Part shown: positions 36,127-45,275 of the stretch, in pieces
How positions within the stretch are numbered: the first letter of the stretch is position 1
Layout: the number at the start of each line of letters is the position of its first letter
Origin: Curtobacterium sp. MCPF17_052
GTDB lineage: Bacteria > Actinomycetota > Actinomycetes > Actinomycetales > Microbacteriaceae
Assembly (NCBI RefSeq): GCF_003234085.1
Contig: NZ_QKSD01000013.1
Location: forward strand, 57,156 to 121,155
Reading direction: 5' to 3'
Length of the DNA stretch: 64,000 nucleotides
Translations under genes and position numbers: made by a program
The notes under the pieces: model-generated
What the model saw: only the letters and a program-made list of their open reading frames with translations
Database searches by the model: none
Told to the model about the DNA's origin: nothing

Positions 36127-37835
36127 GCCCCCGCGGACGCCGGGCTCTGGCCGCCGGGCCGCGTGGTGGTGCCGTGCTGCCGAGTGTCGGGTCGTCCGGG
36201 GTGGGGCTGCCGGGTGCCGGAGCCGTCCGGGCCGACGCGCTCAGCCGTGGTGCCGGTCTGCCGGAGCCCCCGCCGACCCGGACGATCGTGCTCTGGTGCC
36301 CGGACTGGCCCGTCATCGCCGCTGCCCGGGCCGCGGGCACCCCGCCCGAGCAGCCGTTCGCCCTCATCGCGAAGGGCCTGGTCTTCGCGAGCTCCGCCTC
36401 GGCTCGACAGGTCGGCGTGGTGCGCGGACTGCGGGTCCGCGAAGCACAGGCGCGTTGCACCGACCTGGTCACGCAGCCCTACGACGACGCACTCGACCAC
36501 CGGGCGTTCGAGCCCGTCATCCGCGCGATCGAAGCCGCCGCGCCCGGGGTGGAGGTCCTGCGCCCCGGGACGATCGCGCTGCGTGCCCGCGGTCCGGCGC
36601 GCTACCACGGCGGCGAGCGGGCGGCCGCGACGATCCTGGCGGGCATCGCCGCCGACCACGGCGCACCCGGCGTGCGTGCCGGTGTGGCGGACACCCCGTT
36701 CGCGGCGGAGCAGGCTGCCCGGGCACGGCCGACCCGGCCGGGGGAGCGCGTCCGGATGGTGCCGGTCGGTGGATCGGGCACGTTCCTCGCCCCGCTGCCG
36801 CTCGGGGTGCTCGGCGACCCCGACCTCGCGATGGTGCTCGGCCGCCTGGGCCTCACCACGCTCGGCGACTTCGCAGCCCTCACCGACGAACAGGTGCGCG
36901 ACCGCTTCGGCGTGCCCGGGGCGTTCCTGCACCGGCTCGCCGGGGGTCGCGACCCGCGGGAGGTCTCCGCGCGGGACGTCCCACCCGACCTCGAGGTCCA
37001 GGCGTCCTTCGAGCCGCCGCTCGACCGTGCCGACCAGATCGCCTTCGCCTTCCGTCGTTCCGCCGACGAGTTCGCCGCCAAGCTCCGGGCGGCTGGGCTG
37101 GTGGCGACGACCATCCGCGTGGGCATCGTCGACGAACGGGACGTCCTGCTCGAACGGGTCTGGGCGCACCCGCGGTGGTTCGACGCCGCGGACGTGGTGG
37201 ACCGGGTGCGCTGGCAGCTCGCCGGTGGGGTCGACCCGACCGGGCTCGAGGCTCCCGTGACCACGGTCGTGCTCGAACCGGTCGCGGTGGACGACCTGGC
37301 GAACCACGAGCGCGGGCTCTGGGGCTCCGGACCGGACGAGCGGGTCCACCACGGGCTGGCCCGGGTGCAGGGCATGGTCGGGCACGACGGGGTCGTCACG
37401 CCCCGGATCGGTGGCGGTCGCACCCTGGCCGAGCGCATCGTGCTCGTGCCGTGGGGCGACACGCCGATCGGTGGCGAGCGTGCCCTCGCGGTCGTGCGGG
37501 ACCGTCCGTGGCCGGGGAAGCTCCCCGGGCCCCCGCCGGCGACGGTCCTCGAACGACCCCGGCCGGTGGACGTCGTCGCGGCGGACGGCGGATCCGTGGA
37601 CGTCGACGACCGTGGCGCCCTGACCGGGGAACCCGAGGGGTTCCGCTCCGACGGCGACCGCGGGGGACGGTTCACCGCCGTCACGGCGTGGGCGGGACCC
37701 TGGCCGCTGGTCGTGCGCTGGTGGGAGTCCGGCGGGCGACGGCTGCACCGGTTGCAGCTCGTGGACGCCGACGGGCGTGCCTGGTACCTGGTCCTCGCCG
37801 ACCACCGCTGGTGGGCAGAGGCGATCGCGACGTGA
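36123..37835 (+). CDS. imuB: ImuB, inactive Y-family polymerase
   Basis: A 570-residue protein related to DNA polymerase IV/V but used as an adaptor that links the beta clamp to DnaE2. The palm starts TIVLWCPDWPVIAAARA where active Y-polymerases have DMDAFFA, and the second carboxylate region reads RPGTIALRARG, so catalytic acidic residues appear lost, as known for ImuB. The little-finger domain and C-terminal tail (LHRLQLVDADGRAWYLV) are present. About 55 disordered residues precede the palm. GTG overlaps the imuA' stop. Confidence 0.93.
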   Translation: MSPRGRRALAAGPRGGAVLPSVGSSGVGLPGAGAVRADALSRGAGLPEPPPTRTIVLWCPDWPVIAAARAAGTPPEQPFALIAKGLVFASSASARQVGVVRGLRVREAQARCTDLVTQPYDDALDHRAFEPVIRAIEAAAPGVEVLRPGTIALRARGPARYHGGERAAATILAGIAADHGAPGVRAGVADTPFAAEQAARARPTRPGERVRMVPVGGSGTFLAPLPLGVLGDPDLAMVLGRLGLTTLGDFAALTDEQVRDRFGVPGAFLHRLAGGRDPREVSARDVPPDLEVQASFEPPLDRADQIAFAFRRSADEFAAKLRAAGLVATTIRVGIVDERDVLLERVWAHPRWFDAADVVDRVRWQLAGGVDPTGLEAPVTTVVLEPVAVDDLANHERGLWGSGPDERVHHGLARVQGMVGHDGVVTPRIGGGRTLAERIVLVPWGDTPIGGERALAVVRDRPWPGKLPGPPPATVLERPRPVDVVAADGGSVDVDDRGALTGEPEGFRSDGDRGGRFTAVTAWAGPWPLVVRWWESGGRRLHRLQLVDADGRAWYLVLADHRWWAEAIAT

Positions 37836-37848
37836 AGGACGGTTCCTG

Positions 37849-40800
37849 ATGGGGTACAACAACCCGCCGATCCCGTGGTCGCAGTTCGAGCGCGCCCTCT
37901 CCGACAAGCGGAGCCCGGGCACGACCCCCGAGGGCGACGGTGGGGACAGCCCGGCCTGGTCGCGGAAGCGTGCGCCGTACCGACCGGTGGACCCCGCCGC
38001 GCCCGACGCGCCCCCGGCCGTCCCGTACGCCGAACTCCACGCGCACTCGACCTTCAGCTTCCTGGACGGCGCGAGCCCGCCCGAGCACCTGTTGGAAGAG
38101 GCTGCACGACTGGGCCTCCGTGGACTGGCGATCACGGACCACGACGGCTTCTACGGGGCCGCCCGGATGGCCGAGGTCGCCGAGACGTACCCGAGCATCA
38201 CCACGGTCTACGGTGCCGAGCTGTCGCTCGGCCTCACCGAACCACAGAACGGCGTCCCCGACCCCGAGGGCTCGCACCTGCTGCTCCTGGCCGACGGGCA
38301 GGACGGGTACCACCGGATGGCCGGCGCGGTGACGGCCGCGCACCTCGCCGCGGGCTCCGAGAAAGGTCGGCCGCGGTACGACCTCGACGACCTCGCGGAA
38401 CGCTCGGGCGGCCGGTGGCGGGTGCTCACCGGCTGTCGGAAGGGCAGCGTCCGTCAGGCCCTCGAACGCGGCGGTGAGAGCGCTGCCGAGCAGGCCCTCC
38501 GCGCACTGCTGGACCGGTTCGGCACCGGCAACGTGGTGGTGGAGCTCTCCGACCACGGTGACCCGCTCGACAGCGCCCGGAACGACGTCCTCGCCGTCCT
38601 CGCCGACCGGCACGCGCTGCCCGTCGTGGCGACCGGCAACGTGCACTACGCGACCCCGGACCGGTTCCCGGTCGCGACCGCCCTCGCCGCGGTCCGGGCC
38701 CGCCGCAGTCTCGACGAGATCGACGGGTGGTTGCCGGCGGCCGACACCGCGCACCTCCGTTCCGGTGCCGAGATGGCGCGGCGGTTCGCGCGGTGGCCCG
38801 GAGCGGTGGAGCGGAGTGTGGAGCTCGCCGACGAGCTCGGGTTCGCGCTGCGCACGGCGAAGCCCGGCTTGCCCGACCTGGACGTGCCGGACGGTCACAC
38901 CCCGATGAGCTGGTTGCGAGACCTCACATGGCGCGGTGCGCGTCGGTTCTACCCCGGGGACGCCGACGGGGTGCACGCCCACAAGCGGGTGCGCATCGAA
39001 CGCGAACTGTCCGTCATCGAGGACAAGGGGTTCCCCGGCTACTTCCTCATCGTCCGGGACATGGTGCAGTTCGCCCGGAGCCGGGGGATCCTCTGCCAGG
39101 GACGCGGGTCCGCGGCGAACTCGGCGGTCTGCTTCCTGCTCGAGATCACCGCGGTCGACTCGATCCGGTACGGCTTGCCGTTCGAGCGGTTCCTGTCGTC
39201 GATGCGCGACGAGGAACCCGACATCGACGTGGACTTCGACTCCGACCGGCGGGAAGAGGTGATCCAGTACGTCTACGACAAGTACGGCCGGTTCAACGCC
39301 GCACAGGTCGCGAACGTCATCACCTACCGGCCCAAGGGTGCCGTGCGGGACATGGCGAAGGCGCTCGGCCACAGCCCCGGCCAGCAGGACGCCTGGTCGA
39401 AGCAGGTCGAGCGGTGGGGCTCGGTCACCGAGAGCCAGGACCACGACATCCCGGAGCCCGTGGTCGACCTGGCGCAGCAGGTCCTCGGGTTCCCGCGGCA
39501 CCTCGGCATCCACTCCGGCGGGATGGTCCTGACCGATCGGCCGGTGGGCGAGGTCGTGCCGATCGAGCACGCCCGGATGGACGGCCGGACCGTCCTGCAG
39601 TGGGACAAGGACGACTGCGCCTACATGGGGCTCGTGAAGTTCGACATGCTCGGGCTCGGCATGCTCGCCGCGCTGCAGTACTCGTTCGACCTGGCCGCGG
39701 ACCACTGCGGGGAACGGTGGGACATGCACGCCATCCCGAAGGAGGAACAGGGGGTCTACGACCAGCTCTGCCGCGCGGACACGATCGGGGTCTTCCAGGT
39801 GGAGTCCCGCGCGCAGATGGGCACGCTGCCCCGGCTGCTGCCCCGACGGTTCTACGACCTGGTCATCGAGGTCGCCCTCGTCCGCCCCGGGCCGATCCAG
39901 GGCGGCGCGGTCCACCCGTACATCCGACGCCGCACCGGCGAGGAACCGGTCACCTACATGCACCCGGCCCTCGAACCCGTGCTGGAACGGACGCTCGGCG
40001 TGCCGCTGTTCCAGGAACAGCTCATGCAGATGGCGATCGCGGTGGGCAACTGCTCCGGGGACGACGCCGACCTGCTCCGCCGTGCGATGGGGTCCAAGCG
40101 TGGCCTCGAGAAGATCGACCGGCTTCGGGACAAGCTCTACCGGGGGATGGCGGAGAACGGCATCCTCGGCGAGGACGCCGATGCCATCTACGCCAAGATC
40201 CAGGCGTTCGCGAACTTCGGCTTCGCGGAGAGCCACTCGATCAGCTTCGCGCTCATCGTCTACGCCAGCGCGTGGATGCGCCTGCACTACCCGGGAGCGT
40301 TCCTGGCGGCGCTGCTCCGGGCGCAGCCGATGGGCTTCTACTCACCGCAGACCCTCGTCGCCGACGCCCGGCGGCACGGGGTCCGTGTGCTCCGGCCGGA
40401 CATCCTGCGGTCCGAGGTCGACGCGACCCTCGAGCCGATCGACGACCCCGACGACCCCGACCACCCCGATCGCCCCGACCGTTCCGCCGGTCCCACGGGT
40501 CCCACGGGTTCCGCCGCTCACGCCGCCGGCGGTCTGGGGGACGCGTGCCTGGCGACGGAGCAACCGCCCGTGCTGCCCTTCGACCGGGACGCCGAGGACG
40601 ACACCGCCGCCCACCGACGGGACGGCGCGTTCGCCGTGCGACTCGGGTTGGCCGAGGTCGCCTCGCTCGGCCGACGCAGCGCCGAGCGCATCGTCGCCGA
40701 ACGGCGGGCGAACGGGTCCTTCACCGACATGTCCGACCTGGCCAGGCGGGTCGGCCTCACCACGGCACAGCTCGAGGCCCTCGCCGCCGCCGACGCGTTC

Positions 40801-41334
40801 GAATCCCTGGGCATCGACCGCCGGGCCGGCATGTGGTCCGCAGCGCAGGCGGCGGCCGAGCGGGCCGACCAGTTGCCGGACACCCAGGTCGTCGTGCAGC
40901 CGCCGCTGTTCGGGCAGATGACGAGCGGGGACGTCCTCATCGCGGACATGTGGTCGACGGGCATGTCGACCGACGACCACCCGATGGGCCACCTCCGTCC
41001 GGAGCTGTCCGATCGCGGGGTGCTCAGCGTCGAGGACACCCGGACGGCGGAGACCGGTCGGCGCGTCGAGGTCGGCGGCATCGTCACACACCGGCAGCGT
41101 CCGGCGACGGCGTCGGGTATCACGTTCCTCAACGTCGAGGACGAGTCCGGGCTGGTGAACGTCATCTGCAGCGTCGGCGTGTGGGGGCGGTACCGGCGGG
41201 TGGCCCGGGAGTCGCCGGCGGTCATCGTGCGGGGGATCCTGGAACGCTCGCCGGACGGCGTCGTGAACCTGGTCGCGGACCGGATCGAGCACCTGCCCCT
41301 CGCGGTCCGGACCCGGTCCCGGGACTTCCAGTGA
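37849..41334 (+). CDS. dnaE2: Error-prone DNA polymerase DnaE2
   Basis: A 1161-residue C-family polymerase, the catalytic member of the SOS mutasome. The PHP domain opens with YAELHAHSTFSFLDGAS (residues 60-76), the palm has PDIDVDF near 460 with DSDRREEVIQYVYDKYG, and the C-terminal OB-fold (VGGIVTHRQRPATASGITF) lies near residue 1075. A low-complexity insert of Asp-Pro and Gly-Pro-Thr repeats sits near residues 865-890. ATG at 37849 follows AAGGA and lies 13 bases after imuB. imuA'-imuB-dnaE2 form one SOS operon. Confidence 0.96.
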   Translation: MGYNNPPIPWSQFERALSDKRSPGTTPEGDGGDSPAWSRKRAPYRPVDPAAPDAPPAVPYAELHAHSTFSFLDGASPPEHLLEEAARLGLRGLAITDHDGFYGAARMAEVAETYPSITTVYGAELSLGLTEPQNGVPDPEGSHLLLLADGQDGYHRMAGAVTAAHLAAGSEKGRPRYDLDDLAERSGGRWRVLTGCRKGSVRQALERGGESAAEQALRALLDRFGTGNVVVELSDHGDPLDSARNDVLAVLADRHALPVVATGNVHYATPDRFPVATALAAVRARRSLDEIDGWLPAADTAHLRSGAEMARRFARWPGAVERSVELADELGFALRTAKPGLPDLDVPDGHTPMSWLRDLTWRGARRFYPGDADGVHAHKRVRIERELSVIEDKGFPGYFLIVRDMVQFARSRGILCQGRGSAANSAVCFLLEITAVDSIRYGLPFERFLSSMRDEEPDIDVDFDSDRREEVIQYVYDKYGRFNAAQVANVITYRPKGAVRDMAKALGHSPGQQDAWSKQVERWGSVTESQDHDIPEPVVDLAQQVLGFPRHLGIHSGGMVLTDRPVGEVVPIEHARMDGRTVLQWDKDDCAYMGLVKFDMLGLGMLAALQYSFDLAADHCGERWDMHAIPKEEQGVYDQLCRADTIGVFQVESRAQMGTLPRLLPRRFYDLVIEVALVRPGPIQGGAVHPYIRRRTGEEPVTYMHPALEPVLERTLGVPLFQEQLMQMAIAVGNCSGDDADLLRRAMGSKRGLEKIDRLRDKLYRGMAENGILGEDADAIYAKIQAFANFGFAESHSISFALIVYASAWMRLHYPGAFLAALLRAQPMGFYSPQTLVADARRHGVRVLRPDILRSEVDATLEPIDDPDDPDHPDRPDRSAGPTGPTGSAAHAAGGLGDACLATEQPPVLPFDRDAEDDTAAHRRDGAFAVRLGLAEVASLGRRSAERIVAERRANGSFTDMSDLARRVGLTTAQLEALAAADAFESLGIDRRAGMWSAAQAAAERADQLPDTQVVVQPPLFGQMTSGDVLIADMWSTGMSTDDHPMGHLRPELSDRGVLSVEDTRTAETGRRVEVGGIVTHRQRPATASGITFLNVEDESGLVNVICSVGVWGRYRRVARESPAVIVRGILERSPDGVVNLVADRIEHLPLAVRTRSRDFQ

Positions 41335-41391
41335 GCGCGGCAGTTCCCGTGAGTCCAGGAGCACCCGTGAGCGCGGCCCTCCCCGGATCCG

Positions 41392-42909
41392 TCAGCGCGG
41401 AGGGTTCGGCGTGACCCGCACCTCAGGGACGCGGATGGTGACCTCGAGCCCGCCGGTCGGGACGTTGCGGAGGGTGGCCGAGCCCCCAGCCCGTTCGGCG
41501 ACCGCGCGGACGATCGCGAGTCCGAGTCCGGAGCCGCCCGGCATCGGGATGCCGGGCACAGCGTCCGGGTCGCGTCGTGACGTGCGGGCCTCGTCGGGCC
41601 GGGTGAAACGGTCGAACGCGACCGGTACGAACGACTCGGGGACGCCGGGGCCGTCGTCGGTGATCTGCAACACACCCTCGCCGGGGGTGGTCCGCCAGGT
41701 GACGACGACGCTGCCGCCGCGGGGGAGTGCGGCGACCGCGTTGCCTGCGGTGTTCGTGACGAGTTGCGCCATCCCGCCGGTGTCGAGCCGGTACCGCGGT
41801 TCCACCGTGCCGCCGCCGATGCCGGGGCCCGAGCCACCGACCGCGACGGGCGGGTCGAGTTCGAAGTCGACCGTGACGTCCTTGGCGCTCGCGATGAGGC
41901 GGACGCGGTCGACGGCGGCCATGACCTCGTCGCCCAGGTCCGACCACGCGGTGGCCGTCTGCGGGGCGCCGTCCGCCGATCGGCGTTCCGACTCCTCGAT
42001 GCGGGACAGGGTGAGCAGGTCGTTGGCGAGCCTCGAGAGCCGGGCGACGCTGTTCTTCGCGCGTTCGATGTGGGCGGCGAGGGCCTGGGCGTCGTCCCCG
42101 TCCAGGGACGCCAGGTCGAGCTGGGTGGTGAGGATCGCGAGCGGGGTGCGCAGCTCGTGGCTGGCGTCCGACACCATCTGGCGTTCCCGCTCGGTGGCCT
42201 GGCGGGTCCGCGCGAGGAAGGCGTTCAGGGTCGTGGCGAGGGACGCCAGCTCGTCCTGCGCGGGGCCGACCGGCAGCTCGGCGCGCTCCGGGGCGACGGA
42301 GAGCCGTTCGGCCTCACGACGCATCCGGTTGACGGGACGCAGCGCCGTGGTGGCCAGCACCCATGAGGCGACGCCGAAGGCCACCAGGATCGCCAGACCG
42401 GTGAAGGACAGCGTGGTGGTCAGGTCGTCGACGACGATCGCCTCGGCCTGCGAGTTGCGGGCGGCGACCACGGTCCAGCGTCCGGCCTGGTTCACCGGGT
42501 GTTCGACGACGACGCGGTACTCGGAGTCGCCGACGTCGATCACCGAGGTGCCGGCCGGGGTGGAGCGGAGACTGCCGAGCGCCTGTTCGAGGCGTCCGGG
42601 CATCGACGACAGGGTGATGTCGCCCGTGGGCGAGACCACCGCGACGAACTGCGCGTTGCCGGGCGGGGAGAGGTTCGGGTTGCTGTCGACCTCGAGCGTG
42701 GCGACGTACGGGTCGGTGTCGGCGTCGAGCAGGGTCTCGGTGGCCCGCGCGACGACGCTGACGACCTGCAGGCGCATCACGATCACGAGCAGCGCGATGA
42801 CGACGGCCGCGATCACCGTCGAGCCGATGGTGATGCGGGCACGCAGCGAGAGCGATCGCAGCGTCCACCGGGTCCGCCGCGCGGGTGCTGCCCCGTCCGA
42901 CCGCGTCAC
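41392..42909 (-). CDS. Two-component sensor histidine kinase
   Basis: A 505-residue membrane sensor. Two helices (near IGSTVIAAVVIALLVIVM and LSFTGLAILVAFGVASWVL) flank an extracellular domain of about 130 residues. A HAMP linker, the H-box SDASHELRTPLAIL (His near 250), the N-box NTAGNAVAAL and the G-boxes DDGPGVPES and GGSGLGLAI follow. GTG at 42909 lies 7 bases after the regulator stop; a GTG at 42954 would overlap the regulator by 38 bases. The stimulus is unknown; the pair resembles CutS/TcrY-type actinobacterial systems. Confidence 0.93.
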   Translation of the reverse strand: MTRSDGAAPARRTRWTLRSLSLRARITIGSTVIAAVVIALLVIVMRLQVVSVVARATETLLDADTDPYVATLEVDSNPNLSPPGNAQFVAVVSPTGDITLSSMPGRLEQALGSLRSTPAGTSVIDVGDSEYRVVVEHPVNQAGRWTVVAARNSQAEAIVVDDLTTTLSFTGLAILVAFGVASWVLATTALRPVNRMRREAERLSVAPERAELPVGPAQDELASLATTLNAFLARTRQATERERQMVSDASHELRTPLAILTTQLDLASLDGDDAQALAAHIERAKNSVARLSRLANDLLTLSRIEESERRSADGAPQTATAWSDLGDEVMAAVDRVRLIASAKDVTVDFELDPPVAVGGSGPGIGGGTVEPRYRLDTGGMAQLVTNTAGNAVAALPRGGSVVVTWRTTPGEGVLQITDDGPGVPESFVPVAFDRFTRPDEARTSRRDPDAVPGIPMPGGSGLGLAIVRAVAERAGGSATLRNVPTGGLEVTIRVPEVRVTPNPPR

Positions 42910-42916
42910 GCGGTCG

Positions 42917-43594
42917 TCACGCGCCGATGAGGTCGAGTCGGTAGCCGCGGCCACGGACCGTGCTGATGGCGACGGTCGCCTCCTGCGCGACGAGCTTCTT
43001 CCGCAGGTACGAGATGTACTGCTCGACGACGTTCGGGTCGACGTGCTGCGAGCCGTCCCAGACCTCTTCGAGGATCTTCGGGCGGTCGACGACCGTGCCG
43101 ACCGAGCGGGCGAGCAGCCGCAGCAGCGCGAACTCGGTGGGGCTCATGGCGACGCGCTGGCCCTTGATGGACACGCGGCGTGCTTCGGAGTCGATCGAGA
43201 CGTCGCCGACCTCGATGGTGCGGGGAGCACCGACCGGTTCACGGCGGCCGAGCGCACGGAGCCTGGCGGTGAGTTCGGCGAACGCGAACGGCTTGGTGAG
43301 GTAGTCGTCGGCGCCGGCGTCGAGTCCGAACACCCGGTCGTCGACCGCGTCGCGTGCGGTGACGAGGAGGATCCGGACCGGGTCCTCCCGTTCGCGGACG
43401 CGTCGAGCGAGCTCGAACCCGGACATCCCGGGCATCATCACGTCGACCACGGCGATGTCGTAGGCCTGCTCACCGAGGGCGATCAGCGCCTCCACGCCGT
43501 TCTCGACCGCGGTGACGCGGTACCCCTCGGCAGCGAGCCCGCGCTCCATGAGCGCGCGCATCTCGTCATCGTCCTCGACCACCAACAAGCGCAT
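42917..43594 (-). CDS. OmpR-family response regulator
   Basis: A 225-residue regulator for the adjacent kinase. The receiver domain has the acidic pocket VVEDDDEM, phospho-acceptor Asp51 in VVDVMMPGMSG and the conserved Lys in DYLTKPF. The C-terminal winged helix (residues about 125-220) includes SPTEFALLRLLA and STVRGRGYRL. ATG at 43594 follows GGAGG by 6 bases. It precedes the kinase gene in one operon. Confidence 0.95.
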   Translation of the reverse strand: MRLLVVEDDDEMRALMERGLAAEGYRVTAVENGVEALIALGEQAYDIAVVDVMMPGMSGFELARRVREREDPVRILLVTARDAVDDRVFGLDAGADDYLTKPFAFAELTARLRALGRREPVGAPRTIEVGDVSIDSEARRVSIKGQRVAMSPTEFALLRLLARSVGTVVDRPKILEEVWDGSQHVDPNVVEQYISYLRKKLVAQEATVAISTVRGRGYRLDLIGA

Positions 43595-43801
43595 CTGGAC
43601 CTCCCGCGACCATCGTGGCACCGAACGCCGTCCGGCGGGCGGATCGGCGTCCGGCACGCCTGAACACCGTCACAGCACGGAGGGTGTCCCGTTGCGCCCG
43701 GTGGACAGCTCGAGACCGACGGGTACTGGCCGGGACCATCGCCTTGCTATGCTCCGGCCCGGACGCTGTACCCGACAGACCGTCCTGTACTGGGGGGCAC
43801 C

Positions 43802-44119
43802 ATGCACGACCCGGACCATCCGGAGATCGTCCGCCTGCGCGCCGAGCTCGACTCCGCCCGGGAGGGCGTCGTCGGTCTCGGTCCGCTCGACGGACCACAT
43901 CGCGACCGCGTCGTCGCCGACCTGCTCGCCGCCGTGCTGGACGGAGCGGGTCGCGCCGCGCGTGCAGCCGGCCGGGAGGCCGTGGTCGCCGAGATCCGTC
44001 GGTTCGCCGACGTCGAGGTGGTCACGTCCGACCCGTCGTGGCCAGCGGCGGGGGTGTGGGCGGACCTCCTCGAGGCGGCGCGCCAGGCCGCGTGCGGCAC
44101 GGACGAACCCGTCCGCTGA
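43802..44119 (+). CDS. Small soluble protein, unknown
   Basis: A 105-residue, mostly helical, acidic protein with two short blocks (EIVRLRAELDSAREGVVGL and DRVVADLLAAVLDGAGRAARA). ATG follows a G-rich stretch, and TATGCT at 43748-43753 could be its -10 box. No family was recognised. It lies between the two-component system and the FUSC gene and is transcribed away from the former. The 207 bases upstream show nothing else clear. Confidence 0.65.
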   Translation: MHDPDHPEIVRLRAELDSAREGVVGLGPLDGPHRDRVVADLLAAVLDGAGRAARAAGREAVVAEIRRFADVEVVTSDPSWPAAGVWADLLEAARQAACGTDEPVR

Positions 44120-44140
44120 CCCGACGTCGGAGCAGACTGC

Positions 44141-45202
44141 TCAGTCGTCCTCGCCGAGCAGTTCCTCACGGACGCGCCGGACGTCCTCCAGCAGCGCTCC
44201 GATGAGCACCCAGTGCCGGGAGTTCGGCCGGACGACCGCGAGCGGCGCGGTCAGCGCGTGCTCGACCGCGGTCGCCTCCGGTCCTTCGGCGAGCTCGCCC
44301 GGCGTGAGTCGTGCCGACTCGACCTGCGCGCCGAGGCGGCGGACGTCGGAGCCGATGCGGGCGACCTCGGTGGCGATCCGCCCCACCATCGGGTCGGCAC
44401 GGAGGTCCGGGGCGGTGTTGTCCCGGACGGCGCGTGTCATGCCCGTGACCCGGGTGACGAGGACGCGCAGGTGTTCGGCGACGGCGACGTCCCGCTCGAG
44501 GACGGTGTGGTGCCGACCGCCGCGGGGGTTCATGGCGAGCGAGTCGCGAGCCGAGGTCAGCGCGGCCTCCGTCCGGCCGTGCTGCTGCCGGAGCGCCCGG
44601 GCCTGCAGCAGGGCTGCGTCCCACTGCTCGTGGTCCCACCCCTCGGTCAGGCCGACGGCGATGCGTTCGAACGCGGCGGCGGTGTCGCGGGCGAGTCGTG
44701 CGACGGCCAGGTGTGCGGGTTCGAGGAGGACCGGCGGCACGATGACGGCGTTCACCACGAGCGCGACGACCGCGCCGATCACGGTCTCGAGGATGCGGTC
44801 GGCCGAGTAGTTCGGCGTGACGACCCCGGCGGTCAGCACGAGCATCCCGCTGATGCCGACCTGCGTCGCCGAGGTCGGGGTCAGGCGCAGTGCCCAGGCG
44901 AGCAGGATCGCCAGGACGACCACGAGCAGCACGATCCACACCGCGTCGCCGAGGAGCAGGTGCACCCCGGTCGCCAGGACCACGCCGAGCAGGACCCCGG
45001 CGCTGCGCTCCAGGCCCTTCATGAACGACTGGTTGATGCTCGGCTGCACGACGAGCAGGGCGGCGATCGCGGCGAAGGTCGGGAACGGTCCACGGATCAG
45101 GAGCTCGCACAGCAGCACCGCCGCGACCACCGCCACCGCGGTCTTCACGACCTGGAGGAACGGGGTGCGGCTGGAGCTGCGGAGGCGCCTGACCGGGTTC
45201 AC
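44141..45202 (-). CDS. FUSC-family membrane transporter
   Basis: A 353-residue protein of the aromatic-acid exporter/fusaric acid resistance group. The N-terminal half has about six helices (TAVAVVAAVLLCELLI, WIVLLVVVLAILLAWAL, VIGAVVALVVNAVIVPPVLL) and the C-terminal half is a helical cytoplasmic domain. The segment VVQPSINQSFMKGLERSAGVLLGVVLATG is typical. It probably exports small aromatic or toxic compounds; the substrate is unknown. GTG start; a TAGCGT -10 box sits 6 bases upstream. Confidence 0.88.
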   Translation of the reverse strand: MNPVRRLRSSSRTPFLQVVKTAVAVVAAVLLCELLIRGPFPTFAAIAALLVVQPSINQSFMKGLERSAGVLLGVVLATGVHLLLGDAVWIVLLVVVLAILLAWALRLTPTSATQVGISGMLVLTAGVVTPNYSADRILETVIGAVVALVVNAVIVPPVLLEPAHLAVARLARDTAAAFERIAVGLTEGWDHEQWDAALLQARALRQQHGRTEAALTSARDSLAMNPRGGRHHTVLERDVAVAEHLRVLVTRVTGMTRAVRDNTAPDLRADPMVGRIATEVARIGSDVRRLGAQVESARLTPGELAEGPEATAVEHALTAPLAVVRPNSRHWVLIGALLEDVRRVREELLGEDD

Positions 45203-45208
45203 CCCTCC

Positions 45209-45214
45209 ACGCTA
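45209..45214 (-). promoter_or_regulatory. -10 box of the FUSC gene
   Basis: On the minus strand TAGCGT is followed by GGAGGG (6 bases) and GTG. The gene may be leaderless, although the GGAGGG would also be a very close Shine-Dalgarno sequence if transcription started further upstream. Confidence 0.5.
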
Positions 45215-45275
45215 GCCAGGAGCCGCACGCCGAGCCGCTCGGCAACGCGCCGAATCCCCGCACACACGGTTGACT

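Noticed and set aside
45270..45275. TTGACT as a -35 box
   Set aside because: No -10 element lies 16-18 bases downstream and it overlaps the start region of the kinase gene.
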